Positions 52,782 to 62,675 are shown, counted from the first letter of the stretch. The stretch is 64,000 nt of DNA from Streptomyces tendae (GCF_014650435.1 NZ_BMUY01000016.1:113615-177614), one strand, 5' to 3'. The notes: a model not told the origin generated them from the sequence alone. A program made the numbers and translations.

Positions 52782-53936
52782 CTAGACGATCCGCCGTACG
52801 ACGAGGATGTCGCCGTGTGTGGCGACCTTGGCGACCTCGACCACGCGGCCTGGCCTGGGCGCGTGTACGAGGAGTCCGTCGCCGATCGCCATTGCTACGT
52901 GTTCCGGCCGGGACGCGGAGCCTTCGGTGAAGACAAGGTCGCCGGGCTGGAGGGACTTGGCGTTGGCGGGTGCGGCCCGCCCGTCGTGGATCTGGGTGTA
53001 GGTGGTGCGGGTGATCTGGATGCCGGCGACTCCGTAGGCGCGCTGCATTAGTGAGGAGCAGTCGCACCGCCCGCTGGGATCGTCGCCGTGCGGGTCCGTG
53101 CAGCTGCCGCCCCACTGGTAAGGAGTGCCGAGCTGCTGGAGAGCCCACTGGATCGCGGCCTGGGCGGCGGGCTTGGCGGTGGCGGGGATCTGGTAGCCGT
53201 CCGGCAGTTTGCCCGCCTCGATCGTTCCGTACTGGGAGCCGTCAGGCTGTGTTCCGCAGCTGAGTCCGTACGGGTTGGTGACGGTACCGGAAGGGCTGGT
53301 GACGGTGGCGCCGAGTGTGGGGGCGATGGCGTTCTGCAGTGCGGTGGCCAGCTGTTCGTGCTTGGCGTACGCGTCGGGCAGACCGCTCTTCTGCACCTTC
53401 TGTGCCGCTGCGGTCACAGGCATGGACTCCCACCCGTTCACCGACTGCAGGGCGTTGTAGAACTTCTTGCTCGCATAGACGGGGTCCATGAGCTGCTCGC
53501 GTGTCCCCCACCCCATGGAGGGACGCTGCTGGAACAGGCCGACGGAGTCGCGGTCGCCGTGGTCGAGGTTGCGCAGCGCTGACTCCTGCAACGCGGTGGC
53601 CAGTGCCACGACCTGTCCGCGAGCGGAGATGCCCAGCTGGATCCCGGTCGCCACGATGATCTTGGCGTTGGGTAGCTGTTCTTTGGGCGTGGGGAGCCCG
53701 GGCACCTGGACGTCGCCGCTGCCGGACACCAGAGCGCTGACCTGCTGAGCGAGCTGTGCAGTGTCCGTGTCCAAGGCACCACCAGGTCCCTGGCACTGGA
53801 GTCTGGCAGCAGCCGCCTGGGCCTGTGCCTCGGCGACGCCGGCGACGTGGGCAGCGACGGCGCCCATGGCGACGACGCCGAATAGGCACAGGCCGGCGAC
53901 CCCGCTGACGAGCCACTTGCTGCGTCCGCTATTCAC
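52782..53936 (-). CDS. Bifunctional transglycosylase / NlpC-P60 peptidase (VirB1-like)
   Basis: 384 residues. One N-terminal membrane anchor or uncleaved signal (LVSGVAGLCLFGVVAMGAVA). Residues about 95-160 form a transglycosylase-like domain (VVALATALQESALRNLDHGD, catalytic Glu in LQES, then DSVGLFQQRPSMGWGT). Residues 255-384 form an NlpC/P60 domain with the catalytic Cys in CDCSSLMQRAYG (near 292), His in RPEHVAMAIGDG and a last polar residue in VHAPRPG. The arrangement recalls CwlT/Orf14 of Tn916, which opens the cell wall for the transfer channel. The ATG overlaps the stop of the VirB6-like gene. Confidence 0.85.
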   Translation of the reverse strand: MNSGRSKWLVSGVAGLCLFGVVAMGAVAAHVAGVAEAQAQAAAARLQCQGPGGALDTDTAQLAQQVSALVSGSGDVQVPGLPTPKEQLPNAKIIVATGIQLGISARGQVVALATALQESALRNLDHGDRDSVGLFQQRPSMGWGTREQLMDPVYASKKFYNALQSVNGWESMPVTAAAQKVQKSGLPDAYAKHEQLATALQNAIAPTLGATVTSPSGTVTNPYGLSCGTQPDGSQYGTIEAGKLPDGYQIPATAKPAAQAAIQWALQQLGTPYQWGGSCTDPHGDDPSGRCDCSSLMQRAYGVAGIQITRTTYTQIHDGRAAPANAKSLQPGDLVFTEGSASRPEHVAMAIGDGLLVHAPRPGRVVEVAKVATHGDILVVRRIV

Positions 53937-56274
53937 CGCCGCTGTCCCCTGTCGCCCGGCGCTGCAGCTCTGCCTCCTCGGTGTCGGCCAAGAAGGCTTC
54001 GTACTCTTCGCGCGAAGCGCGGTTGGGCAGGCGACTGCGCCGCGGTGTGGTGGGCGCCCGGCGAATGCCGCGGTCCAGCCGGCTGCGCAACTGCTGCTGG
54101 CGTGGGGAGTTCGCCGGCTGCGGCTGCGGCTGCGGCTGCGGTCGGACGGTCCGGCCGTTGCGGTTCCCGGCCCGGCGTGCCGGTTGGCTGCCAGGGCGGT
54201 GCGAGGGGCGCGGCGGGGGGCGCGGCGGGGGTGCTGGCCGCGGTGTCCGGACGGGGCGGGGCGGCGAGGATGGCGGCGGCGGCACGGCAGTGGGGTGCTG
54301 TGGTGTCCCCGGGGTGGGGACGGTTGGCGATGCGGGCGGAACTCGCTGGGGTGGGTGCGGCGGCCGCGGGGGCCCGCTTCGGCCGGCGGGGCGTGCTGCG
54401 CCTGGGCGTGGAGCGGTGCCGTGCCGGCGGCTCGTGCCTCCCAGGCGGGTGATCAGGGCGGTGGCGCCGACGGATCGCGGCATGGTGTAGGCGAGTGCGG
54501 TCGCCGGGTTGCCGGTGGCGAGGGCTGCTGCGGCCAGGGTGCCGCGGATCAGCCCGCGCGCTGTCTTCTGTCCTGCGTGTGAGGACTTGGGCAGCGGCGT
54601 GGCGGCTGGGGTGAGGATGCTGCCGTGGGTTCCGCCGACTCGGTTGCTGGACAGCTTGGCCTTGAGGTTGTTCGCGATCTGATGGGTGCGGGCCTTGAGT
54701 GCCTTGCGCTTCTTGACGGCGGCGATGGAGACGATGTCGACAACCAGGAACCGCAGAGTCAGCTCTCGGCCCCAGTCCGTCTGCACGGGGTCGAGCACCG
54801 TCTTGAGGATGATGATGAACACGGCCAGCGAGACGACGGCGACGAGCATCTGTGCCAGGGAGCGCCATACGGAGGCGACCCAGTCCCAGAGGAAGGCGCG
54901 GCCGGCACCGGGGATGGTTCCGGCGATGAGTGCTGGTTCACCGCGGATGGCATCCCAGGCGATGCGGCACTGGGCGGTGAGGAAGCTGCCGGCTAGGCCG
55001 GCGATGAGGACGGTGACGATGATCGCTGCGATGAGCAGGAAGAAGGCGCCGCCGAGCTTGTCGAGGCTGGCCTTCTTCGCGGCGGTGGCGTCCCCTTCGA
55101 CGCAGTCCTTCTCAAACTCGTCCATCGGGACACCGCCGAACTGGTGCGCGGCCCACTGGTTGACCAGCTGCGTCGGCCTTTCGAGGCCGGTGGCCACGAA
55201 GTCGCCAGGGGTGAAGTCGTGCTCGTGCATGAGGTCGGAGGCGATCGCGCTGACCTTGTCGATTGCGCGGTCGTAGGCGAGCTGCTCCAGCCGCTTCTCG
55301 GAGTACTTGGTGGCGCATGCGCCTTCGAAGACTTGCCCGTACTGCAGCAGCATGGCCGGTTTGACGATGAAGGCGTCGGTGAGTGCGTCGGTCAGGGGAC
55401 GGGTCAGGGTGAACGATGTGGCGGGCGTGGTGACGCTGTTGCTGGCCCAGGGGGTGGTGGGGTCGGCGTCGAGGATGACGTCGGCGACCTCGAGGGAGAA
55501 GCCGCGTGTGACGGCGATCGCTCCGTTCTCCCCCATCAGCGTCTGCGGGGTGGAGGCCAGCAGCGTGGTGGTCAGCGCGGCGAGCACGATGGATACGGCG
55601 GCGTCGCCCCAGCCTTTGGCGCGGTCGCCGAAGAAGATCCTGAAGGTGCAGATCAGGGCGCACAGGGCGAGGAAGACGCTGGGCAGCCCCATCTCCATGA
55701 TCACTCGGCTGTGCAGGGAGTTGGCGAGTGCCATGGCGGGTGTGAGCAGGAGTTTGGCCAGGCCGAAGGACAGTGACCAGCCGATGAGCCAGCAGCAGAA
55801 CGCGATCAGCCATTTGGTGACCATGAAGCAGGCTTCGGTGAGGAAGTTCATCATGCCGAGGTCCCAGCGCAGGACTGAGCCGGTGTCGGACTTCACCGTG
55901 TAGACGCTGATCGGCAGGTTGTTGGCGTCGGTCACATTGAAGACGCCGAGGATGCCTCCCTCGTCAGGCAGCTGCTTGCGTACGTCTTCGGCCCTCGCGT
56001 CCATCAACGCTGCCTGCGCCGACTTCGTCAGGGTCTCCCGCGACTGTTCAAGGAACTGCTGTGCCTCGGCGAGTTCCTCCTGCGTCGGTGGGTCGGCCGG
56101 GGGCGCGGAGAGGCTCGGTGAGGGCGTAGGAGTGGGGTCGGGTGCGGCCTGGGCGGGCAGCGAGGTGAGCACGGTCAGCAGGGTCGCTGCCGCAGCGGCG
56201 AACAGAACGGCCAGGCGCAGCCGGCTGCTGCCGAGTGTCCGCAGCCGGGACCTCCACTGCCTGATTGCCGTCAT
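53929..56274 (-). CDS. VirB6/TrbL-like polytopic membrane protein
   Basis: 781 residues from the ATG at 56274, overlapping the VirB4 stop. It starts with a signal-like segment (LAVLFAAAAATLLTVLTSLP), then an extracellular helical part (QFLEQSRETLTKSAQAALMD), and at least five membrane segments between about residues 130 and 420 (WLIAFCCWLIGWSLSFGLAK; LLIAAIIVTVLIAGLAGSFL). The C-terminal 230 residues are Pro/Arg/Ala-rich and probably disordered in the cytosol. Layout and neighbours fit the channel protein VirB6/TrbL of Gram-positive type IV secretion. Confidence 0.78.
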   Translation of the reverse strand: MTAIRQWRSRLRTLGSSRLRLAVLFAAAAATLLTVLTSLPAQAAPDPTPTPSPSLSAPPADPPTQEELAEAQQFLEQSRETLTKSAQAALMDARAEDVRKQLPDEGGILGVFNVTDANNLPISVYTVKSDTGSVLRWDLGMMNFLTEACFMVTKWLIAFCCWLIGWSLSFGLAKLLLTPAMALANSLHSRVIMEMGLPSVFLALCALICTFRIFFGDRAKGWGDAAVSIVLAALTTTLLASTPQTLMGENGAIAVTRGFSLEVADVILDADPTTPWASNSVTTPATSFTLTRPLTDALTDAFIVKPAMLLQYGQVFEGACATKYSEKRLEQLAYDRAIDKVSAIASDLMHEHDFTPGDFVATGLERPTQLVNQWAAHQFGGVPMDEFEKDCVEGDATAAKKASLDKLGGAFFLLIAAIIVTVLIAGLAGSFLTAQCRIAWDAIRGEPALIAGTIPGAGRAFLWDWVASVWRSLAQMLVAVVSLAVFIIILKTVLDPVQTDWGRELTLRFLVVDIVSIAAVKKRKALKARTHQIANNLKAKLSSNRVGGTHGSILTPAATPLPKSSHAGQKTARGLIRGTLAAAALATGNPATALAYTMPRSVGATALITRLGGTSRRHGTAPRPGAARPAGRSGPPRPPHPPQRVPPASPTVPTPGTPQHPTAVPPPPSSPPRPVRTPRPAPPPRPPPRPSHRPGSQPARRAGNRNGRTVRPQPQPQPQPANSPRQQQLRSRLDRGIRRAPTTPRRSRLPNRASREEYEAFLADTEEAELQRRATGDSGGE

Positions 56275-58817
56275 GCTGCGGCCCGGTAGTCGCTGGGCGT
56301 GGTGTGGATAGCGCGAGCCACGGGAGCGTCGAAGGGGATGAGGATCTTCATCAGTCCGACGCGGCCGGCGAGGTCGCGGTAGAGGCACTCGCCGGCGCGG
56401 GCGAACCTTTCCTCCTCGGGCAGGTCGATCGGGGACAGGCCGGAAGTGACCAAGTCGAGGAGATCGGGGTCGTTGGAGTCGATGCCGAGGAAGTCGAGCC
56501 CGCGCACCGCCAGGGCACGGGTGGTTTGCCGGAACATCAGGCGGTGCGGGATCAGCCCGCGGAGGATCGCGCCCTTCTCGGAGCCTTCCGGGCCGATGTC
56601 GTCGGGGTCGTGGGATCCCATGTAGGCGGCGGCGTTGTGCTTGCGGCCGTCACGCATCAGCTCCAGGAGCAGCTCGAGTCCTTCGTCGCTTGAGGTGAGG
56701 TACCAGCATTCGTCGAAGACAGCCACGGCGAATTCGTCCTTGGAGGCCATGGCTGTCTCACGTGCGACGGCGGCGATCAGGTACATGACGGCGCGGCCAA
56801 GGACCTTCTCGAACTCCAGGCGTTCGATGCGGTGGTCGCTGGTGAGCTCGGCCTTCTTGGGCAGTTGCAGGGAGTTGACGGCGAAGACGACCGCGTCGGC
56901 GCGGCGGGTGTCGACGACGGGCAGGGTGTCGTCGAAGACGACCGCAGCGAGGTCCTTGCGGGCCACGGCCTTGAGTTTCCGGGCCAGGTTGCGGGCTGCG
57001 ACGTCGTCGGTCTTGCCGCGTTCGACGAGCTCGTCGACGAGGGCTGTCATGGAGGGGTCGGGCCGCTCCAGGACTGCTTCGACGGCTTCCGACAGAGCCA
57101 CGCCCTCCAGTTCCATCGGCTTCACCCCGAGCAGCAGGGTCAGGAAGCTCTCACAGAACCGGGCTGCGATCTTCGGGCTGTCGGCGTTGAAGAGGCGCAG
57201 CGGGTCCAGGCTGACCTCGGCCTCCTGGTCGATGCGGATGACCTGGGTGGTGCCGGGGCAGGCCTTCGCGAACCGCACCCACTCCTCTTCCTTGGTGCGG
57301 TCGACAATGACTGCGCGGCCGCGGGAGTGGGGCCGGCCGGGCTGGTGCCCGCGCGCGAGGACGTTGTAGACGGCGGTCTTCATGCCCACGGACTTGCCTG
57401 CGCCGAGCTCGCCGATGAAGGCCATGGAGCCGGAGGCGTTTTCGCGGGGGCCGCGGGTTGGGTCGATCAGCACGGGGCGGGCGCCGCCTGAGGCAAGCTG
57501 CAGGCCGAACAGGCCGCCGCGGTCGTCGCCGAGCGCGCTGCCGCACCAGGGCATGGAGAGCGCGAAGTCGTGCGCGAGGAGGGTCTGGGCGTAGCCGGTC
57601 AGCACGCGCGGGGTGCGGCAGCCGGGCAGCATGGCCCGCCACAGGTTGGCCTGCTCCCCCACCGGTCGGGCGAAGGTGTAGTCGGTGGCGCCGAAGTCGT
57701 GCGCGAGTGCGGCCGCCCGGTCCTGGACGTCGTCGGGGCTGGCGCCCCAGACGGCGAGGGTGACCATGGCCTGGATCTCCACCTCGCGTTCGGACGAGGC
57801 GATGCGTTCGCGGAACTCGTTGTTGTCGGCCTCGTTTTTGGCGATCGAGGACGGCGGGCCGGCTGGGTCGCCGTCGTACTCTGCGGCCTGGGATCGCAGG
57901 TGCCGTGCGCGCCGGCGGCTCTTCGCCTCGGCCTTGCGGCCCGGGGTGACGACTAGGCGTGCGGCCCAGTCCACGGGGTAGGCCAGGTCGTCCAGCTGTT
58001 GCAGGTAGGCGGCGCCGGGCAGCGCGAAGGCCTCGGGCATCTCCGACAGGGCCAGCATCGCCTGGTAGGAGTTGCCCCATTCGCTGGACACCTGAAGGTA
58101 GCGGCGCTGGAACGGATTGCCGGGGGCCGGTCGGCGGGCTTCGAAGTCTGTACCGCCCTCGGCCAGGAGCATCTCTCCGAGCGCGGCGACCGTGCGGCCG
58201 CGGCCGCGGGTGCCGGGCTCGGTGCCGTCCGGGAGGAACGGCTCGGCCAGACCCCGCCGTGCACTGTGTCCGTAGATCCAGAGGATCTCCGCCTCGGTCG
58301 CCGGACGCATCGTGACCCCGGTGGGCCACCGGGCCTGCATCCGCTCGGCCTGTGCGGCGCACTCTGCGATCTCGCCGGCTGTGATGGGGGCGGGCATCAG
58401 GCCGAGAGCGGTACTGACTTCGGCTCGCGCGGCCCGGAAGGCGGAGGCGAGCATGGACCTCTGGGAGAGCGCCGGCAGCGGGATGGCAAGCCAGTCGGTG
58501 CGCCCGGTCAGCTCCATCGCCTCGAGCTGGTCGAGGACTGCATGGCCGAGCCGTTCGTAGCGCGGGCTGCGTGCAAGGTCGACGTCGGCGACCATCGCGC
58601 GGACCACCGCGATCGGGTCGACCTGTGGGCACAGGCTCAGCAGCATCGGCTCGCCGGTCAGCGACTTGAACAGGCTCTCCAGCGCTTTCAGGCGGCGCTT
58701 CTTCGCTGCCTGAGGGGCGTGGCTGTAGTTGGCGGCTGCCACCCGCCATACCGCCCAGCCCGTGCCGGACGTGGTGAAGATCAGGTTCTTGGCGATGTGC
58801 CGGATCGGCAGGCGCAT
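56271..58817 (-). CDS. VirB4-type conjugation ATPase
   Basis: 848 residues from the ATG at 58817 (TGATG overlap with the upstream gene); the frame is open further upstream but out of context. N-terminal domain as in Actinobacteria VirB4 (FTTSGTGWAVWRVAAANYSH), then the motor: Walker A IGELGAGKSVGMK (about residues 468-480), Walker B VAVFDECWYLT (about 700), and the following RDGRKHNAAAYMGSHDP motif with a conserved Arg-rich sensor (FRQTTRALAVRGLDFLGID). It drives substrate and pilin movement through the channel. Normal length. Confidence 0.9.
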   Translation of the reverse strand: MRLPIRHIAKNLIFTTSGTGWAVWRVAAANYSHAPQAAKKRRLKALESLFKSLTGEPMLLSLCPQVDPIAVVRAMVADVDLARSPRYERLGHAVLDQLEAMELTGRTDWLAIPLPALSQRSMLASAFRAARAEVSTALGLMPAPITAGEIAECAAQAERMQARWPTGVTMRPATEAEILWIYGHSARRGLAEPFLPDGTEPGTRGRGRTVAALGEMLLAEGGTDFEARRPAPGNPFQRRYLQVSSEWGNSYQAMLALSEMPEAFALPGAAYLQQLDDLAYPVDWAARLVVTPGRKAEAKSRRRARHLRSQAAEYDGDPAGPPSSIAKNEADNNEFRERIASSEREVEIQAMVTLAVWGASPDDVQDRAAALAHDFGATDYTFARPVGEQANLWRAMLPGCRTPRVLTGYAQTLLAHDFALSMPWCGSALGDDRGGLFGLQLASGGARPVLIDPTRGPRENASGSMAFIGELGAGKSVGMKTAVYNVLARGHQPGRPHSRGRAVIVDRTKEEEWVRFAKACPGTTQVIRIDQEAEVSLDPLRLFNADSPKIAARFCESFLTLLLGVKPMELEGVALSEAVEAVLERPDPSMTALVDELVERGKTDDVAARNLARKLKAVARKDLAAVVFDDTLPVVDTRRADAVVFAVNSLQLPKKAELTSDHRIERLEFEKVLGRAVMYLIAAVARETAMASKDEFAVAVFDECWYLTSSDEGLELLLELMRDGRKHNAAAYMGSHDPDDIGPEGSEKGAILRGLIPHRLMFRQTTRALAVRGLDFLGIDSNDPDLLDLVTSGLSPIDLPEEERFARAGECLYRDLAGRVGLMKILIPFDAPVARAIHTTPSDYRAAA

Positions 58818-59404
58818 CAGGTCTCCAGGTCGATTCGCGGGGACGGAACTCGGCGGGCAAGCAGGGCTTGCACTCCGGACGCCATGGGCGCCGGCCGCCG
58901 CGGCGACGGGGCCGCTGGTTCTTGCGGCTCGGCACCGGACGACGGGCGCGGGGGCGCGGGGGCGGCCGGCGGGGTGTCGTGTCCGGGCTGGGTCAGCGTG
59001 ACGCGGGGCGCGTCGTGCTCGGGCCGGGAGGGTCGCAAGGGGCGGCCGTGCAGCCGGCCCCAGCGTGGGCTGGCCAGCATCAGGATCACGCTGACGACGG
59101 CCGCAGCCGGATTGCGGCCGTCGATGTGCAGGTGGCGCATGGCGAAGACGGCGCCGAAGGGAACAAGGAGGAGGACGAGGACGTCGGCCAGCCCGTGCCC
59201 GCCCCAGACCGGGCGGGACAAGACCAGCAGGGCGACCGAGAGGACGATCGCGGCGAGCTGCGTGAGGGTGTAGGGGCCGAAGGGCAGCCGGAAGTTGGGC
59301 CCGCCGTTGACGCTGCGGACCACTCCGTGGACGAGCGGGGCCCGTCGGGCCTTGGTGTAGCAGCGGCCGACCAGGTCCTCGTCCACGTCGGCGGCCGGGT
59401 TCAC
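58817..59404 (-). CDS. PrgI/VirB3-like membrane protein
   Basis: 195 residues from the GTG at 59404, overlapping the stop of the pilin-like gene (GTGA). A short charged head is followed by two adjacent membrane helices (TLTQLAAIVLSVALLVLSRP and LADVLVLLLVPFGAVFAMRH), the PrgI/VirB3 hallmark, with HIDGRNPAAAVVSVILMLAS after them. The C-terminal 80 residues are Pro/Arg-rich. It binds VirB4 at the membrane in related systems. Confidence 0.78.
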   Translation of the reverse strand: MNPAADVDEDLVGRCYTKARRAPLVHGVVRSVNGGPNFRLPFGPYTLTQLAAIVLSVALLVLSRPVWGGHGLADVLVLLLVPFGAVFAMRHLHIDGRNPAAAVVSVILMLASPRWGRLHGRPLRPSRPEHDAPRVTLTQPGHDTPPAAPAPPRPSSGAEPQEPAAPSPRRPAPMASGVQALLARRVPSPRIDLET

Positions 59405-59688
59405 TGGTCGCCCTGGACGAAGTCGCCGCCACCGCCGTCGTTGTACTGGTCGACGGTGTCGCTGGTGGTCTCGCCGATGGTGTCGATGCTCAGGGACAGG
59501 CCCAGGACGATCCCTGCGAAGATCACCGCCATCAGGGTCGGGCCCGGCGCTCGTGTCTTGAGCCCGACGACGACGATGAAGATGCCGCACAGCACGGGGA
59601 TCAGGATGGTGAAGATCAGGGTCTTCAGGTCGGTGCCGAAGCCGGTGCCGATGGTGATCCAGTCGGCGGCGAGAGTGGTGGGTTCCAC
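59401..59688 (-). CDS. Small pilin-like (VirB2/TrbC position) membrane protein
   Basis: 95 residues with two hydrophobic helices (TLIFTILIPVLCGIFIVVVG and PTLMAVIFAGIVLGLSLSID) and a Gly/Asp-rich tail. Its place between VirB8-like and VirB3-like genes is that of the VirB2-type subunit. No signal peptide is evident, so it may be a channel component rather than an exported pilin. Confidence 0.65.
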   Translation of the reverse strand: MEPTTLAADWITIGTGFGTDLKTLIFTILIPVLCGIFIVVVGLKTRAPGPTLMAVIFAGIVLGLSLSIDTIGETTSDTVDQYNDGGGGDFVQGDQ

Positions 59689-59694
59689 GGTGGG

Positions 59695-60804
59695 CTACTC
59701 CTTCGCTCGGGGTGTGTCGGTCGCGGAGGCATGCGCGGTCGGCGCGGGAGAGGGGGCACCGTCGAGGCCGGCGATCTCCCAGCGGCCTGCGCGGGCCTTG
59801 AGGGTCAGCGCGTACGCGAGGGGGACGCGTACGTTGTCGTGGTCGGTGGCCCGGACGGTGACGACCACGCGGGTGCGCGTGCCGTCCTTCGGCACGGTGG
59901 TGATCGGATCGGCGGCCTGGTCGCCCTCGATGGCCATCTGGTCGACGGTCAGACCCGTGTAGGGCGTCGGCTGAACCGGGCTGAGCTCGGTGCCGGGAGC
60001 GAGGTAGCGGTCCAGCTCGCCGGAGCCGGTCAGGTAGGCGGTGAGGAACTCGGTGACCGCCTGGGTCCGTGGGTCGGAGCCTGCGGCAGGCTGCGACGGG
60101 CCGTAGATCAGATCTGGGGCCTTGATGCGTGCGGGAGCGGCCACCTCCGCCGGCATCGACAGCGCCGCATAGCCGGTGGCTCCTTCTTCCGCCGGGCCGA
60201 CGGCGACGGGCACCTGGAAGTAGTGGATGCTGTCCCGGGCCGCGGCGGCGGCCGCGGTCTTGCCGTCAGTACGGTCAGCGTCGGACCGTGTCGTCTTCTC
60301 GGGCGCCGGGTCGGCGTCGGCCACGATGCGCGCGGCGACGGTCACCGCCCAGACATCCGGGGCGGTCTGGCGCAGCCGCACAACGGTGAGCTGCTCACCG
60401 TGGCGCCGGCCGGAGGCACCCTCGAGCTGGACGTCTACCGCGGGCGGATAGTAGGCGGCCAGCTTGTCCTGGTCGCCCTCCCCCGCCCGCAGGTACTGCG
60501 CCACGAACAGGGTGGCGAATCCGGCGGCGCCCTGGGATCCGGTCCCGGCCGGAGTACGCGCCGCCACCGCCGGCTGCGCGGTGGACGTCGTCGAGGCCCG
60601 GGTGAACGCTGCAGCGCCGAGAACCGGACCGATCAGGAGCAGACTCCATACCGTCCAGCGCAACAGGGCGCTGGTGTTGGCGCGAGCACCGGTCGACCAG
60701 CCGCCGACGTAGTCATCGTCCGCCGCCGACTCCTCGGTTTCCCGCACCTCTTCCCGTGCGGCCAGCGCGTCCTTGTCGGGGCGGCGGGTGAGTAGGCGCC
60801 TCAT
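59695..60804 (-). CDS. TcpC/VirB8-like conjugation protein
   Basis: 369 residues from the ATG at 60804, with GGAGGGGG upstream and overlapping the previous stop. One membrane helix (LLRWTVWSLLLIGPVLGAAA, residues about 47-66) is followed by two NTF2-like domains (FATLFVAQYLRAGEGDQDKL; then QAVTEFLTAYLTGSGELDRY), the TcpC/VirB8 layout of Gram-positive conjugation systems. It scaffolds the channel outside the membrane. Confidence 0.82.
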   Translation of the reverse strand: MRRLLTRRPDKDALAAREEVRETEESAADDDYVGGWSTGARANTSALLRWTVWSLLLIGPVLGAAAFTRASTTSTAQPAVAARTPAGTGSQGAAGFATLFVAQYLRAGEGDQDKLAAYYPPAVDVQLEGASGRRHGEQLTVVRLRQTAPDVWAVTVAARIVADADPAPEKTTRSDADRTDGKTAAAAAARDSIHYFQVPVAVGPAEEGATGYAALSMPAEVAAPARIKAPDLIYGPSQPAAGSDPRTQAVTEFLTAYLTGSGELDRYLAPGTELSPVQPTPYTGLTVDQMAIEGDQAADPITTVPKDGTRTRVVVTVRATDHDNVRVPLAYALTLKARAGRWEIAGLDGAPSPAPTAHASATDTPRAKE

Positions 60805-61064
60805 GCCGCCCCCTCCGCCAGCAGGTTGTGGCCGCACAGCTCGGCGATGCGGGCACGCAGTTCGGCCTCAGGCCGGCGGCACAGCGCTTCCAGCGAGGTG
60901 AGGACCTCATCGGCGTCGTCCGTGAGGAAGCTGCGGAGCCTGTCGTGGGTGGTGGTGTCGAAGGGGGTGTGGACGAGGGCAGCGCCCAGGCCGATCAACA
61001 GCCGCTGGGCGCGGGTGACACGCTCCTCGTCCTCGTCCAGGCCGGTCTTCGTACGGGTAGGCAT
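60801..61064 (-). CDS. Small helical protein of the T4SS operon
   Basis: 87 residues, helical and charged (RAQRLLIGLGAALVHTPFDT, then LTDDADEVLTSLEALCRRPE). The stop overlaps the start of the TcpC-like gene. No family recognised; could be a regulator or chaperone of the operon. Confidence 0.55.
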   Translation of the reverse strand: MPTRTKTGLDEDEERVTRAQRLLIGLGAALVHTPFDTTTHDRLRSFLTDDADEVLTSLEALCRRPEAELRARIAELCGHNLLAEGAA

Positions 61065-61103
61065 GCAGGTCTCCGTCTCTTCTCGGAATCGGGTGCGCGG
61101 GGG

Positions 61104-61997
61104 TCAGGCGGCGGGGCGCAGGCTGGACTTGAGCCGGCCGACGGCCCGGGTGCGGCGGCGTCTCCAGGCGGCGGCGGTGGTACCGGCGCGGTGCGCGGCC
61201 TGTACGTCCGGGACCGGGGTGGTGGTGTAGTGCCAGGCGATCGCTTGGCCGTCGGCGTGGCTGATCGAGCCGTGCTCCATCGCCTCCAGCACGAGTTCGA
61301 GGAGCTCCAGTCGCGCGTTACTGGCTTCCGCATCGCCGATGGACGCTTCGGTGGTGAGGCCGGCTGCGTGCGCGGCCTGGTGGATCGCGGCGGCGTGGGC
61401 GCGCGCGGCCGGGCCCGGGGTCGGGTCGGCGAGGTGTTCGGCGGCCGCGAGGTCCTCACCGGCCGCCTCGCGGTCGGCGACGAGTTCACGGCAGACCCGG
61501 CCGAGCGCGTCCAGGGCGAGGTTCGCGGCGGGTCGGCCAGGCCGGGTGTGGATGCGGCCGGAGCAGGCGACCTCGAAGAGTGCGGCGATCACGACGTGCC
61601 CGACGTCGTCCCACGTGCGTCCGCCGGTCCCCCGCACCTGCCCGCGCGTCATGCGCACCGCGGCCGGCAGCATGGCCTGCACCACGATCCGCGCGGCGAG
61701 CGTGGCCGATCGGTCATGACCGGTTGCGCGGACCAGGAGGCTGCGCAGCACCGCATCGGTCAGCGCGTCGGACAGCACCCCGTGGCCGGGACGCAGGGCG
61801 GCCAGGAGTTGCTCGGGGCCGAGGGCGCGCGCCCAGGAATCGGTCACGGCGGCGACGTCGTCGGCGAGGTGATCGGTCATCAGCCAGTCGGCAACCGCAG
61901 CCCGTACGGACGCGTCCTCGCACAGCTCCGCCCACTCCGCGTCCAGGCGGGCGAAGATCCCACGGGCGGTCGGGGTGGTGGTTGGCAGGTCGAGCAC
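61104..61997 (-). CDS. Sigma/HTH-like regulatory protein heading the T4SS operon
   Basis: 297 residues. Mostly helical; the C-terminal 80 residues (ELLELVLEAMEHGSISHADG, then IAWHYTTTPVPDVQAAHRAG and AAWRRRRTRAVGRLKSSL) look like a sigma-region-4-type helix-turn-helix. The N-terminal part is unrecognised. As first gene of the operon, behind an iterated-repeat region, it may control transfer. Three copies of the GATCGGTCA motif fall inside this gene, at 61708, 61838 and 61871. Confidence 0.6.
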   Translation of the reverse strand: MLDLPTTTPTARGIFARLDAEWAELCEDASVRAAVADWLMTDHLADDVAAVTDSWARALGPEQLLAALRPGHGVLSDALTDAVLRSLLVRATGHDRSATLAARIVVQAMLPAAVRMTRGQVRGTGGRTWDDVGHVVIAALFEVACSGRIHTRPGRPAANLALDALGRVCRELVADREAAGEDLAAAEHLADPTPGPAARAHAAAIHQAAHAAGLTTEASIGDAEASNARLELLELVLEAMEHGSISHADGQAIAWHYTTTPVPDVQAAHRAGTTAAAWRRRRTRAVGRLKSSLRPAA

Positions 61998-62675
61998 GGC
62001 ACTGGCTCCTTTCGGATCTCGTGCCGTGAACTCTCCTCACCGGGGCGTGCCCGAAGGCTTGCCCGATCCCGCAAAGGAGCAGGTGACAGGCTTGCCCATT
62101 TCAGATCCCGCCGGGCACGCCCGTACTGGGCAAGCCGCGCGAGGGGGTGGGCAAGCCCGGGTGCCGGGGCCGAAAAGCCCCGGGCAAGCCCCTCCCCTGG
62201 CACGGGCAAGCCGCGCGATCGACGCCGTCAGGGCCGGACACACCCGCGTCGGCGGCCGCGGTCGAGCGTCTGCGAAGGCAGCCGCCACTGACCGATCCGC
62301 GACCAGTCGGCCGTGCCCGACCTGGGCGGCGAGCCGCGCCAGCCGAGGTGGGAAGCCGGCATCGGCGACCGCGGAATCGGTCACGGCGACCCATGACCGA
62401 TCCACGCCGATCGGTCATGCCCGATGACCGGTCGACGGGCTATCGGCCATCGGCCACGCCACCGGATCCGTCATGACCGATCCGCCCCAGCGCCCATCGG
62501 TCACGCACTCGGCGGCTGGCGAATCGGTCACGGCGCGACGCTCACCCCGGGTACCGGAAGCGACCTCGCGGCGGCCGTGACCCAGTGGGTGGCCACACGC
62601 TTCGGGCCCGGACAACAACGTCCGGGCCCGAAGCCTGAGTGAGTCGAGACCGCTCCCACTGCTCGATCGAGAGGA
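61998..62675. promoter_or_regulatory. Intergenic region packed with two iterated motifs
   Basis: No gene is supported here. Motif one, GGGCAAGCC or its complement, lies at 62056, 62089, 62128, 62149, 62182 and 62204, with near copies at 62044 and 62113. Motif two, TGACCGATC or its complement with at most one change, lies at 62289, 62375, 62394, 62409, 62425, 62474, 62495 and 62522. Both strands are used and several pairs form dyads. This looks like an origin, transfer or partition locus and also contains the promoter of the transfer operon. Confidence 0.65.
62041..62212. repeat. Iterated GGGCAAGCC motif array
   Basis: Six exact nonamers: two on the minus strand (62056-62064, 62089-62097) and four on the plus strand (62128-62136, 62149-62157, 62182-62190, 62204-62212). 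Two of the plus copies share the longer GGGCAAGCCGCGCGA. Near copies at 62044-62052 and 62113-62121 differ by one base. Confidence 0.85.
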